Below are positions 45,190 through 54,535 of a DNA stretch of 64,000 bases, one piece after another. The first letter of the stretch is position 1, and every line of letters starts with the position of its first letter. Below the pieces are notes generated by a model. The model saw only the letters and a list, made by a program, of their open reading frames with translations, searched no databases and was not told the DNA's origin. Both the position numbers and the translations under genes were made by a program. This stretch comes from Streptomyces sp. CCM_MD2014. GTDB taxonomy: Bacteria; Actinomycetota; Actinomycetes; Streptomycetales; Streptomycetaceae. Where the stretch lies: positions 8,210,044 through 8,274,043 of the forward strand of contig NZ_CP009754.1 in assembly GCF_000772045.1 (NCBI RefSeq), read 5' to 3'.

Positions 45190-46362
45190 TCACGCGGCCA
45201 CCGCTTCGGGGCGCTCGACGAGCTGGCCGGGTTCGAAGGGGGCTCCGGCGCAGACGAGCGGCACGAGGTGGGCACCGTTGACCGCCCGCCAACGTGCTTG
45301 GGCCGGCTCGACGAGCTTGATCACCATCGCCAGGCCGGCGGCGCGGGAGCCGGCGCCCTTGGTGATCTTGGTACGGAGCCGGACGGTGGCGAAGGTCGAC
45401 TCGATCGGGTTGGTGGTCCGTAGGTGGCTCCAGTGCTCGTCCGGGTAGTTGTAGAACTCCAGCAGCACGTCCTGGTCGTCGGTGATCTTCTTGACGGCCT
45501 TGGGGAACTTCGCACTGTGGAGCTGGGTGAACGTCTTGATCGCCTGCTCGGCGTGCTCGCGGTCCTCGGCGTTGTAGATGTCCTGGACCGCCTTCTTCGC
45601 CGCCGGCTGGGCCGATTTCGGCATGGCGTCGAGGACATTGGCGGTTTCGTGAACCCAGCACCTCTGCTCGCGGGTGGTGGGGAAGACCTCGCGCAGGGCC
45701 TTCCAGAACCCGAGAGCGCCATCGCCGACCGCCGGCACGGGCGCGCGCATGTCCCGCCTTGCGCAGTCCCGCAGCAGCCCGGCCCACGACTCGGGCGATT
45801 CCCGGTAGCCGTCGGCCATGGCCACCAGTTCCTTGGTGCCGTCCGCGCGCACGCCGATGACCACCAGGACGGCGGCCTTGGCTTCGTCCAGGCGTATGCG
45901 CAGGTGGATGCCGTCGACCCAGACGTAGACGTAGTCGGTGCCGGACAGGTCACACTCCCGGAAGGCGGCGTGGTCGGCCTGCCACTGGGTGGTCAGCCGA
46001 GTGACGGTGGCCGACGAGAGCCCGGCGGAGGAGCCGAGGAATTGTTCCAGCGCGGGCGCGAAGTCCCCGGAGGACAGGCCGTGCAGGTAGAGCAGCGGCA
46101 GCACCTCGGCAATCTTCGGCGACTTGCGGCACCGGGGTGGCAGGATCGCCGAGGAGAACCGCTTGCGTTCACCGGTGGTCCCGTCGACGCGCTTGTCGTT
46201 CACCCGCGGAGCCTTCACCTCGATCACGCCGGCGGCGGTGGCGACCTTCCGGGGTTGGTGGTAGCCGTTGCGGACCAACAGGCGCCGCCCCATGTCGTTC
46301 CGCTCGTGGGCCAACTCGGCAACATAGGCGTCGACTTCTGCTTCCAGAGCGGCGGCCAGCAT
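45190..46362 (-). CDS. IS256-family transposase
   Basis: A 390-residue Mutator-type transposase starting MLAAALEAEVDAYVAELAHE. Catalytic Asp in VYVWVDGIHLRIRL, then AVGDGALGFW, the QRCWVHETANVL region and the Glu-bearing NPIESTFATVRLR. The usual first ~25 residues (LLDEIVREGARR) are in frame upstream, but a stop precedes them with no start, so the 5' end is damaged. No clear terminal inverted repeats were found. Probably inactive. Confidence 0.82.
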   Translation of the reverse strand: MLAAALEAEVDAYVAELAHERNDMGRRLLVRNGYHQPRKVATAAGVIEVKAPRVNDKRVDGTTGERKRFSSAILPPRCRKSPKIAEVLPLLYLHGLSSGDFAPALEQFLGSSAGLSSATVTRLTTQWQADHAAFRECDLSGTDYVYVWVDGIHLRIRLDEAKAAVLVVIGVRADGTKELVAMADGYRESPESWAGLLRDCARRDMRAPVPAVGDGALGFWKALREVFPTTREQRCWVHETANVLDAMPKSAQPAAKKAVQDIYNAEDREHAEQAIKTFTQLHSAKFPKAVKKITDDQDVLLEFYNYPDEHWSHLRTTNPIESTFATVRLRTKITKGAGSRAAGLAMVIKLVEPAQARWRAVNGAHLVPLVCAGAPFEPGQLVERPEAVAA

Positions 46363-46556
46363 CCGCCTTGCGCCCTCCCGGACGATCTCGTCCAGCAGAG
46401 AGCCGTCTCGCGTGGTGCCGTCCCTCGTTGACTACGGTGAGCACAGGGCGCGCCTTCCCGACCGACGCTGCTACGTCGGCCTTGCCCGGTCACCTATCGA
46501 TCAATCACCCGGGAAGGTACGCCCTCCCGAGCTGATCCACAGGTTCTGAGCATTCC

Positions 46557-46706
46557 TCCGCCCACGACCTACCGCCTGCCGTCCTGGCCTCGGTCACCGG
46601 CATACACGCGATCACGGCAGAACAGTGGCACCAACGCGCGGCATCCGACTTGAGCGCCTGCCTCGCCGCCCGGCGCCGGACGGCGACCAGCACGGACTGC
46701 GGATGA
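46557..46706 (+). pseudogene. tyrosine recombinase C-terminal-like fragment
   Basis: Reads AHDLPPAVLASVTGIHAITA, EQWHQRAASDLSACLAAR and a stop, the typical end of Streptomyces XerD-like recombinases. It may be the other half of the fragment at 44078-44300, split by the acetyltransferase and IS256 genes. Confidence 0.45.
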
Positions 46707-47265
46707 ACGAGTCCTGCAGTGCCCGCTGAGGTCGAGGCGGTCAGATTCCGGCCCCTCATGCCGGCTCCCACGTCGTGCGGGCTGGCCGCCCGGTCGTCGC
46801 CTGGTGGCCAGCCCTCGTGTTTGCAGTAGGCGCTGCGGGCACCGCCGCCCTCAGCTGAGCACCTCGCGCAGGAGCCTGGCGTTCCTCACCAGCTGGCTCG
46901 ATCCCTTGCGCACGGCGACCTCGTCGACCTGAGAGGCCGGCAGGAAGGCACCCGGGAACCCGGCTCTGCCGACAGATTCTTTGACGGCGTGTGATTTCGG
47001 GCGCTGGCGGCCCCCGAGACTGACGCGGTTTGCGCACTCGCGGCGGGTTTGCGTTGTATGGGGATCGACTAGTTGTCGTCGGAGCAGCTGGCAGCTGTCG
47101 AGGAGTTGGCAGCTGTCGGGGAGTTGGCAGTGGATCTCCGGCGTGGTGCTGAACCGCAAGATGCAGTCGGGGACTGCGGAACGTCGGAACGAAACGCGGT
47201 CTGCCGAATCGGTCGATGCCGTTCGTCTGGGCGAGTGGTCGGCGCACTTCGCTGCTGTTCAGGTA
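46707..47265. other. gene-poor interval with short tandem repeat
   Basis: No supported gene. An 18-bp unit (GAGTTGGCAGCTGTCGGG) is repeated about 2.5 times at 47085-47130. A minus-strand tail ending VRKGSSQLVRNARLLREVLS (46860-46930) looks protein-like but has no domain. Confidence 0.4.
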
Positions 47266-48108
47266 CTACTGGGTCCACTCGTACGCGTGATCGGAGACGA
47301 ATTCGGCGAAGGCGCGCGGCGGACGGCCGGTCAGTTCGAGCACCGCAGTGCTGACCTGGTCTTCACGTCCCTCCTTGATTCCGCGCTCGACGGCGGCAAG
47401 GGCGTCTGCGAACTCGGTCGGCATTCCGGAGGCACGGTGGGCGGCAGCCTGTTCCTCCTCCGTAATACGCCGCACCCGAACCTGTTTGCCGGTCTGCGCG
47501 GTGATGATCCGCGCGGCCTGTGGATAGCTCATCCCGTGCGGCCCGGTGATCAGGTAGTCGCTTCGAGCTTCCACCTCCAGGTCGGCCAATAGCGCGGCAG
47601 CACTGGCCGCGATGTCCCGCGCATCGACCCACCCGAGTTTGCCGTCACCGGCTGCCGTACGGATCTCACCGAGTCGATGGATGTGCTCGGCCAGTGGGTG
47701 CGGGCGCAGGAAGTTCTGCATGAAGCCGGACGCGCGGAGTACGACACCTCCGGGCTGGGCCTGAACCTGAGCGGCCATTTCCACGGCGCTGGGGGCGCTC
47801 GGCAGAACTATCGCGGAGCCGAGCATGACGAGGCGCTGGATACCGGCCCGCTGTGCTTGGCGCAGGAAGGGCTCGACCAGCGGCAGCGGGTCCACACTCT
47901 CCACCGGCGGAAGCAGGAAGACCCGGTCCATCCCGTCGAGCGCAGGTCCGTATGTGGTCGGGTCATTCCAGTCGAAGCGGATCGGATCGGGGTCGGCTGC
48001 GGCTGGGTTCCGGCTGGCGACCCGAGCCCGCACACCGGCGTTGCGGAGCACTTGCACCAGCGTCTTGCCGGTCTTGCCGGTCCCTCCGGTCACGAGCACT
48101 CCGGACAT
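47266..48108 (-). CDS. NmrA-like NAD(P)-binding protein
   Basis: A 280-residue atypical SDR with VLVTGGTGKTGKTLVQVLRN at the N-terminus, LVMLGSAIVLPSAP and VDARDIAASAAALL. Such proteins reduce small carbonyls or act as redox sensors. Its ATG shares one base with the stop of the upstream SnoaL-like gene, so they form an operon. It is not closely similar to the NmrA at 36786. Confidence 0.86.
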   Translation of the reverse strand: MSGVLVTGGTGKTGKTLVQVLRNAGVRARVASRNPAAADPDPIRFDWNDPTTYGPALDGMDRVFLLPPVESVDPLPLVEPFLRQAQRAGIQRLVMLGSAIVLPSAPSAVEMAAQVQAQPGGVVLRASGFMQNFLRPHPLAEHIHRLGEIRTAAGDGKLGWVDARDIAASAAALLADLEVEARSDYLITGPHGMSYPQAARIITAQTGKQVRVRRITEEEQAAAHRASGMPTEFADALAAVERGIKEGREDQVSTAVLELTGRPPRAFAEFVSDHAYEWTQ

Positions 48109-48551
48109 CAGGCGTCCTTCCTTCCAAGTGAGTCAATCAGCCCGGCGAGATTCCCGGCAGCGGCGGCCGCCGACAACGGGCTCCAGTAGTCCCGGAACAG
48201 AGCGATCTGCCCGTCGCGGACCGTGAGAACGACGATGTAGTCCAGGACGTAGGGCTGGGAGGTGGCCACGGTGCGGCCGGTGGCCGTCCACTCCACCACG
48301 ACGGTGTCCGTTTGCTCCGTGGGCCGCACGGTAAGCGCGGCCACCTCCTTCATGTCCATCAGCTCCGGATAGTGAGCGAGGTAGGCGCGTACCTCCTCAC
48401 GTCCGCGGAGAACGCGAGGGGAGCTCCCGGCTGCGAAAGGGAATTCCGCAATTCCGTCAGGGGCCCACAGATCTGCCACGGCATTCATGTCTTTGGCCAG
48501 CAGCAGGTCGACCATGCGGTGAAAAGTCTCCTCAGGCGTGCTGTGCACCAT
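48108..48551 (-). CDS. SnoaL/NTF2-like protein
   Basis: A 147-residue NTF2-fold protein: FHRMVDLLLAKDMNAVADLW, GREEVRAYLAHYPEL, then DYIVVLTVRDGQIALFRDYW. The gene forms an operon with the NmrA-like gene and is divergent from the XRE regulator at 48678. Together they resemble a small-molecule tailoring pair. Confidence 0.84.
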   Translation of the reverse strand: MVHSTPEETFHRMVDLLLAKDMNAVADLWAPDGIAEFPFAAGSSPRVLRGREEVRAYLAHYPELMDMKEVAALTVRPTEQTDTVVVEWTATGRTVATSQPYVLDYIVVLTVRDGQIALFRDYWSPLSAAAAAGNLAGLIDSLGRKDA

Positions 48552-48677
48552 TCCTCCTCGTAGTCAACAAACCGACTGGACCACCATGCACAGCAGGTGT
48601 GCGGACGCGGAACGGACGGCTAAGCCCCGGACCAACAGTGCGAGGCTCAGCCGCCCCTCCTGTGACAGCATGGAAGA

Positions 48678-49505
48678 GTGAGCAGCCAGGAACTCGCAGA
48701 CTTTCTCCGCCGCCGCCGTGAGGACCTGCGACCAGAAGACGTGCAGGCCGAGATGGCGCTTCCACCAAGTCGGCGTGTCCGTCGCACACCCGGATTGCGC
48801 CGCGAGGAGGTAGCCGCCCTGGCGCAGGTGTCAGTGAGCTACTACGAACGACTGGAACAGGCACGGGCGCCCCGGCCTTCACCGCAAGTGCTGTCCGCGC
48901 TGGCGACGGCTCTCCAGCTCACTGAAGCAGAGCGTGACCATCTGGCCCGCCTGGCCGGACAGGTGCTGCCGGCAGAGAACGACGGTGCGCCGGAGCACGT
49001 GCCTGAGGACGCCCAACAGTTGCTCGGCAGACTCGACGGCATCCCTGCCTACATCGTCAACGATCGGCAGGACATCGTCGCCTGGAACGCAGCAGCTGCA
49101 GCGCTGATCACGGACTTCTCTCGTCTCACACCCGACGAGCGCAACCTCACGCGCATCTCAACGAGATTCCGTGGCACCCTCTGCGCCGGCGCGCCCGGTT
49201 CGGAGGCCGATTTCTCTCAGCAGGTAGCCGCTCAATTGCGCGCAGCCAGCCTCCTGTACCCCACAGACAACGTGCTCGCGGAGCTGATCAACGAATTCGC
49301 GACCCACGATCCGAATTTCGCGAGCAGCTGGCGCAGACATGCTGTGCGCCCCGTACCCTGCGTGCGAAAAAACCTGCATCACCCCACACTGGGCGAACTC
49401 GAAATCGACCGGCACACCCTCAGCCTGCCCGGCTCGGGTTTCTCCTTGGTGATGTACACGGCAGAAGCTGGCAGCCCCAGCGCCGCTGCATTGAAGAGCC
49501 TTTGA
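48678..49505 (+). CDS. XRE-family regulator with MmyB-like ligand domain
   Basis: A 275-residue protein from a GTG. N-terminal HTH: LRREEVAALAQVSVSYYERL then EQARAPRPSPQVLSALATAL. The C-terminal MmyB-like domain (residues ~100-270) includes PAYIVNDRQDIVAWNAAAAA, a PAS-like sensor that in this family may bind fatty acids or other small ligands. It is divergent from the SnoaL-NmrA operon (126 bases apart) and probably controls it. Confidence 0.9.
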   Translation: MSSQELADFLRRRREDLRPEDVQAEMALPPSRRVRRTPGLRREEVAALAQVSVSYYERLEQARAPRPSPQVLSALATALQLTEAERDHLARLAGQVLPAENDGAPEHVPEDAQQLLGRLDGIPAYIVNDRQDIVAWNAAAAALITDFSRLTPDERNLTRISTRFRGTLCAGAPGSEADFSQQVAAQLRAASLLYPTDNVLAELINEFATHDPNFASSWRRHAVRPVPCVRKNLHHPTLGELEIDRHTLSLPGSGFSLVMYTAEAGSPSAAALKSL

Positions 49506-49765
49506 CCGCTTCCGCCACGGCAGCCACCGCGTCTGCCGAGGTCGGGCGGCGGGGGTGGAACCGTAGCCTCGGGATGGAGAACTGCCCACTTTGGGGTTCA
49601 CGCGCCCATTTCGAGTAGGCCCAGAGCAGCCGTGTGCCGGTGTCTGCCTCGGGCATGCCCCGGGAGCTTCGTGACTACTTCGACCGTTGGCGATGCGTTG
49701 CCGCGCCCGGAGTACCGAGACCGTGGGCACGATCGCGGGCGTTCGTCGCGGCCACAGGCTCAGGA

Positions 49766-50146
49766 ACCTGCCGCGTTTGTGGGCGCGGTCCAGCCGGTGG
49801 CTCGGATCCACTCGGCCAGGTCCAGGGTGGCCGGCTCGATCGCGCGCACCATCGCGGGGTCCGCAGGGTGTTCCGCCGCCTTCGCGAACTCGCGGAACAT
49901 CACCCTGTCGAGGTCGTTGGGAAGCACGCTCACCGGGAGGGCCTCGTACCGTGCCGGGAGCCCGGCGTGCGCGCCGAACGCCGTGGCGATCTGGGGGCCC
50001 GTCAGCTCGTCGCCCACGAGCTCGACGGCTCCGCCGGGTGCCTGGGCGGTGCCGAGCAGAAGCGCGGCGGCGACCCGGACGATGTCCCTGACCGAGATCA
50101 TCTTCAGGGGAACGTCCTCCGGCAGCGGCATCCTCAGCACGATCTC
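49766..50146 (-). pseudogene. truncated inverted duplicate of the NmrA gene
   Basis: Minus-strand translation MPLPEDVPLKMISVRDIVRV through GWTAPTN matches the last ~122 residues of the NmrA at 36786-37679 with only about four differences (for example G-V, A-T, Q-K). The first ~170 codons are absent. It is a partial duplication inside the IS-flanked region. Confidence 0.85.
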
Positions 50147-50188
50147 CTGATCTGGCCCCGCAGGTGACGGTTCGCTGCGTAGGCCGGA

Positions 50189-50593
50189 CTACGCGAGGTC
50201 CGTGCTCGGTTGGCGGCGCCAGTCCCATCCGGCATAACGGTCCAGCAGCTTGAGGAACTCGCTCGTCTGGAGGATCTCGTAATGGTTGGTGTCGACAAGA
50301 CCGTCCAGACCAGGGAGGACGTCGCGGAGCAAGGCCCGGGCCGCGTCCATGGACTGGCATGACACGTAGACCGCGTAAGGTTCGCCGATCCGGGTCCTCA
50401 CCTGGTCCAGCTCTTCACGCTCGTAGTCCGCCAGGATCCCGCCCGAGAGGTCGATGTAGTACGAGTACCCGTGCCGGTGCAGCCTGTCATCCCCAGTCAC
50501 AGCGTCCGGCACGAGGTCAAGAGCACGGATTCGCCCCTCAAGCAACGGACGTCGCTCCGCGGGGACAAGGATGATCACAGATGGCCAGGACAC
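50189..50593 (-). CDS. hypothetical protein
   Basis: A 134-residue acidic protein from a GTG start, with natural sequence (YSYYIDLSGGILADYEREEL, YAVYVSCQSMDAARALLRDV, FLKLLDRYAGWDW). No domain recognised. The start is uncertain because the region upstream is rearranged. Immunity-like or SUKH-like character is possible but unproven. Confidence 0.55.
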   Translation of the reverse strand: MSWPSVIILVPAERRPLLEGRIRALDLVPDAVTGDDRLHRHGYSYYIDLSGGILADYEREELDQVRTRIGEPYAVYVSCQSMDAARALLRDVLPGLDGLVDTNHYEILQTSEFLKLLDRYAGWDWRRQPSTDLA

Positions 50594-50818
50594 GCAGTTA
50601 CCGTAGCGGAGCAGGCTTCTCTGGGCCTCAGACTTTTGGCCGGCTGTGCACCTTCTCCAGCAAGGAGACAGGCTCCAGGCGCTGGTGGGGGTCGTAGGTG
50701 AAGCACTGGGTGTCGGGGGTTCTGATGCCGCCGAGTGTGGTGGCGGACTTCGGCCGGCCATAGACGTGACAGAACAGCCGGTCCGCCGAGATAGCGGATC
50801 TTCGAACCTCACTGATCG

Positions 50819-51373
50819 TCAGCCGTGACAGCGCCCCAGTTCCGGCCTGACGAACCGCTGGTATGCAAGGGCCCACACGTCGGTCTCGCGGCGTAGCCGT
50901 CTCATCGTGGACAGCGGGTCCTCAGCCCAGCCCTCGAGGAGTGACCCAGCGGCCGCCTGGCACGACCGTTCGAAGACCACGGCGCCCGCGGCAGTGTCCA
51001 GCCCGGATTCGAGGAAGCCGACCGTTTCGATGGCACGCGCGGAGATCTCGTCGCGGGACATCGCCTCGTCCCGATCCAGACGCCCGAGGGCGGCAGCGGC
51101 AAGGTCTCGGTATCCGGCAAGGAACTCCTCGGAGAGAGGGAGTGCAGAAGCCTGTTTCCACAACTTGTCGTTCGCCTCCTCAGCCTCTCGGAGGAGCCTG
51201 GGATGAACCTCGGAACCGCGCAGATGGCGCCACACGGACCGGACTCCCCCGTCCACGCGGTAGTACAGGGACTGGAGACGTTCGTCCGCACACACAACGA
51301 AAACCGCGCTCCCGATCCGGAGGACCACGGACGCGTCGTAGGCCAAGGCGGCACCTCGGGCCAAGTCCTGCAT
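50819..51373 (-). CDS. hypothetical protein
   Basis: A 184-residue mostly helical protein beginning MQDLARGAALAYDASVVLRI (ATG with GGAG 8-10 bases upstream). Segments such as AVFVVCADERLQSLYYRVDG and MSRDEISARAIETVGFLESG look authentic. No known family recognised. Confidence 0.6.
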   Translation of the reverse strand: MQDLARGAALAYDASVVLRIGSAVFVVCADERLQSLYYRVDGGVRSVWRHLRGSEVHPRLLREAEEANDKLWKQASALPLSEEFLAGYRDLAAAALGRLDRDEAMSRDEISARAIETVGFLESGLDTAAGAVVFERSCQAAAGSLLEGWAEDPLSTMRRLRRETDVWALAYQRFVRPELGRCHG

Positions 51374-51886
51374 GTGTGTGCTCCATCCTGTTGGGCTGTG
51401 CCGGCGAAGACGCCCGTTTCCCCATACCTGCCATCGGTCGACTACCACTCGAGCGTAGTAGCCGACGTAATGGCCGCTCCTCGGGCTGTCAGGAAGTTCT
51501 CACACGCAGGGCAGATCGGTCATGCCGGGGGAGCCCCTGGAGCCGTGATGCCGGAACGGCAGACGATCTTGAGTTCCGTCAATCGTCCGTAACCAGCACG
51601 AGGAATCGATCGACGACTCACGCCAGCCCTGTGACCAGTGCCTTCAAGATGGAGGAGTTCCGCGTCGCCAAACCCGAGACCTGGCCTGAGGCAGCGATCA
51701 CCACGGTCACCGACACCGCCAACTACGGCAAGGCCGAAACCCAAGCGTGAGACCGGGTCCACCCGGGGCTGACCCACCGCTCGGCCTGGCTGGGGCCGAC
51801 GGTGACTCCCCGTCGTTGAGGGCACTTTGGCGGCTGAAGGTAGAATTTCCTTTCAAGTAACAGGGTTGATCGGAGACACAGACGAC
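51374..51886. other. gene-poor interval
   Basis: About 510 bases. A plus-strand segment ending FRVAKPETWPEAAITTVTDT (before 51750) looks protein-like, but I could not assign it. No other gene is supported. Confidence 0.35.
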
Positions 51887-52300
51887 GTGCCCGAGCTCCA
51901 ACCTCTCCAGTTGGCCCGGCTGCTGCGCGAGCACGGGGTCCCGGCCATCCTCTGCGCCAACTGTGGCGATCCCCTCACCGACCGGCATCCGCGATGGAGC
52001 GGTGTATGGGTTTCGCCCAGCAACGACAGCGGACCGCTGTGCGAGGCCCCCGCCCCTGCGCTGCGGCTCCTCGCCCCGCTATGGCCGACCTCTTCGCCGG
52101 AGTCCGGTCTGTCGCCGACTGGGCGAAGCGGCTCAGGCCGTCCGTCCTTGCCGAGGCCCGCTACGCCTTCGACGCGTATATGAAGGGCGACACGGAGCCG
52201 ATGAGGACTTCCTGCGCCGCTGCCTGCGTCTGTGGCCGGTGTTGGAGGATCACTGTCATGCTCTGGCCGTGGCGATGCTCGAGCGCGCGTGGGACCTCGG
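51887..52300 (+). pseudogene. degenerate hypothetical gene, cut by IS256 fragment
   Basis: Begins at a GTG with ELQPLQLARLLREHGVPAIL and CANCGDPLTDRHPRW (a CxxC zinc-like site). In other frames it continues SVADWAKRLRPSVLAEARYA FDAYMKGD and DEDFLRRCLRLWPVLEDHCH, so at least two frameshifts occur. It ends at the IS256 remnant near 52298. Confidence 0.45.
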
Positions 52301-52763
52301 CCAGGTGGGCCTGGACTTCACCGGTGGTCAAACTCCTTCGCGGCCAGCGAGAGGTCACCATCTCGTCGACGCCGGTCAGGCGCTTCTGCCGCTTCTTGAC
52401 GATCTTCGGTTCGAATGAGCCGTCGCGCTCGCGGGGCACGGTGATCTCCACCGGGGCGACATCGGCGAGCACCGTCTTGGAGCGTGTGCCGTTGCGTGAG
52501 TTGCCGCCGTTCTTGCCTGCTGGGTCGTGCTCGTCATAGCCGAGGTGGTCGGTGATCTCGCCTTCCAGGGCGGACTCCAGCAGCCGCTTGGTCAGCTGTT
52601 GCAGCAGCCCGCCGTCGCCGGTCAGCTGCAGGCCCTCGGTCTGGGCCCGGGCCACCAGCTCGTTGATCAACTGGTCGTCCACGGCCTTCGCCGGCACAGT
52701 CTTCGAGGGCTCAACGGCCTCGGGCTCAGCCACGTTCTCACTGGTCACCGATGCATCCTCCAT
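52298..52763 (-). pseudogene. IS256-family transposase 5' fragment
   Basis: About 155 residues starting MEDASVTSENVAEPEAVEPS, including LLQQLTKRLLESALEGEITD HLGYDEHDP and KKRQKRLTGVDEMV, then LTTGEVQAHLAEV, where it stops being transposase. The catalytic domain is missing. Confidence 0.8.
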
Positions 52764-52874
52764 GATCGGGAGTTACACCGAACGATTGACAGTCCCACCG
52801 GGCACGGCTCGCCCGATGGGCCGACGGGCGGGTACGGCTGCGCTCCAGGCGGGGCACAGTGGGACAACCCTTGG

Positions 52875-53468
52875 TTAGGTGATCAGGGGGAGGTAGATGG
52901 TGTCGACGATTTCCTGGATGTCCTGGGAGGGCATCGGTTTCATGTCCATGAGTGCCTGGTGGCGGAGTAGGTCGTAGGGGAGTCGGGTGATGCGGGGGGT
53001 GAGTTTTGTGCCGTCGATCTGTCCGCGTTCGACAGCGCGCTGCGTGACGGACTCGATCAGTGTCCACCTTTCATCGATTAGGGACGCGCGCAGGTCGGCG
53101 GGCGTGGTTTCCGATTCTTCGAAGTAGGCGGCCAGCTGTGCGGTCATGGCCGCGGCGAACATGGTGAACGCGCCGTTGAGCTGTTCGAGCAGGCCGATTG
53201 TGTCCTCGCGCAATGCCCCGGTGTCTGGGTCGGTGAGCGGGAAGCTGTCGCTGACGCGGCCGATGGCGTCGCGGACGAGGAGGTCCTTGGTCGGCCAGTG
53301 GCGGTTGACGACCGGACGGCTGGTGCCGGCGCGGTCTGCGACCGCGGCGAAGGAGAGGCCCGCGTAGCCACGTTCCATGAGTTCTTCCCAGGCGGCGTCG
53401 AGGAGGGCGGCCTGCAGTTCTGCGCCACGTCGGCGGCGGGGTCTGGGCTCCGGACTTGCAAGATGCAT
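52875..53468 (-). CDS. TetR-family regulator
   Basis: A 197-residue protein. HTH: YAGLSFAAVADRAGTSRPVV then NRHWPTKDLLVRDA. The C-terminal domain has DLRASLIDERWTLIESVTQR. The start codon lies inside a perfect palindrome (53460-53479), so transcription and repression occur at the very 5' end and the mRNA may be leaderless. It is divergent from the hypothetical gene at 53589. Confidence 0.9.
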   Translation of the reverse strand: MHLASPEPRPRRRRGAELQAALLDAAWEELMERGYAGLSFAAVADRAGTSRPVVNRHWPTKDLLVRDAIGRVSDSFPLTDPDTGALREDTIGLLEQLNGAFTMFAAAMTAQLAAYFEESETTPADLRASLIDERWTLIESVTQRAVERGQIDGTKLTPRITRLPYDLLRHQALMDMKPMPSQDIQEIVDTIYLPLIT

Positions 53469-53479
53469 GTGTGCATCTT
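53460..53479. promoter_or_regulatory. perfect palindrome, TetR operator
   Basis: AAGATGCA-TGTG-TGCATCTT, an 8-bp perfect inverted repeat with a 4-bp spacer, covers the TetR ATG and lies in the divergent promoter region. Confidence 0.7.
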
Positions 53480-53588
53480 ATTTTGAATGTCCGGTGCACA
53501 GCAAGCGGTACGGCCCCTGTCGTGCTCCTGGCCGCATCGCCGACGCTCCGGCACGGCTGTCGTGCCCCCTTACGGAAGGAAGAACATC

Positions 53589-54296
53589 ATGAACACTCGC
53601 AACGATGCCCAGCAGACCACCCCGGTGTCGATAGATGTGCACACCATGGGCCGCACCGTCGACGAGACCCAGGTCGACCAGTGGGAGCTCAAGGCCGCAC
53701 GCCGGGCCCTGAGGAACCTCAAGAGCGTGGCCAGCGGCCAGGTGATGATGGACCTCCTCGCCGGACAGATCGAAGCCGGCGACCGGTACTACAGGGAACT
53801 CGTCGCGGCCTCCGGCGGCGCCTACCGCGAGTCACGCACAGAGTTCACCATCCGCGGCCTCAGCGGCACCGCGCTGGCCAACTGGTTCTCCGCACAGGCC
53901 GGCACCGGACGCTTCCTGGACAAGTCGCTGCTCCTCAACGCCCACCCCGAGCACTACGTGGAACCGCCCACCTACACCGGCGGCATGGTGGAGACGATCG
54001 ACGGCCGCCTGTGCCGGTTCAAGGTCTCGGTGGCGCGCGAACTCCCCGACGCCGTCGCCGTCTTTCTCGACGCCTCCTACCCCGTGACCCTGATGACCGC
54101 CCTGCTCAGTCTGGATGACGACACGCCCTTCGCCTACTGCCTCCACCAAGCCCGCGACACCGACGCCGGCGCCGACGTGGTGGTGCGCGTGATCTACCCA
54201 TCGGCCGCCCCGGACTCATTGATCGAGGGCCACTGCGAGCACCTGTCGATCGAATTCCGCAGCTGGATCCGCAACGCGGCCACCGCCACCCGCTGA
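53589..54296 (+). CDS. hypothetical protein (TetR-controlled)
   Basis: A 235-residue soluble protein starting MNTRNDAQQTTPVSIDVHTM, with GQVMMDLLAGQIEAGDRYYR and NAHPEHYVEPPTYTGGMVET. No signal peptide, no catalytic motif. A good ribosome site (AAGGAAG) precedes the ATG. It is probably the main target of the divergent TetR regulator. Function unknown. Confidence 0.7.
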   Translation: MNTRNDAQQTTPVSIDVHTMGRTVDETQVDQWELKAARRALRNLKSVASGQVMMDLLAGQIEAGDRYYRELVAASGGAYRESRTEFTIRGLSGTALANWFSAQAGTGRFLDKSLLLNAHPEHYVEPPTYTGGMVETIDGRLCRFKVSVARELPDAVAVFLDASYPVTLMTALLSLDDDTPFAYCLHQARDTDAGADVVVRVIYPSAAPDSLIEGHCEHLSIEFRSWIRNAATATR

Positions 54297-54315
54297 CTCG
54301 GCAAAAGCCACGCAC

Positions 54316-54535
54316 ATGACTTTCACGAAAAGGAACGCGCTGGTGACCGGGGCAGGGGCGCTCGGCGGGCTGGGGCACGCGGTGGCACGATCCTCGCCTC
54401 TGGCGGTGCCTACGTGACGGTCACCGGACGCGACCCGCAGCACGGCGCCCAGGTCGTCGAGGATCTCGGTGTCAAGGCCCGGTTCCTGCCAGCCGACCTC
54501 AGCGACAGCGAGGACGTGCGGAGCGTCCACGGGGC
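54316..54535 (+). pseudogene. SDR fragment
   Basis: Begins TFTKRNALVTGAGALGGLGH (cofactor motif with an insertion), then after a frameshift LASGGAYVTVTGRDPQHGAQ and FLPADLSDSEDV. It stops near 54535, where a minus-strand CoiA-like fragment begins, marking a second rearrangement junction. Confidence 0.6.

Noticed and set aside
45178..46440. Intact IS256 element with terminal inverted repeats
   Set aside because: I could not find matching inverted ends, and the 5' end of the transposase lacks a start. Treated as a partial element.
47085..47130. 18-bp tandem repeat, considered as a CRISPR-like or minisatellite signal
   Set aside because: Only about 2.5 units, no spacers and no cas genes. Probably replication slippage.
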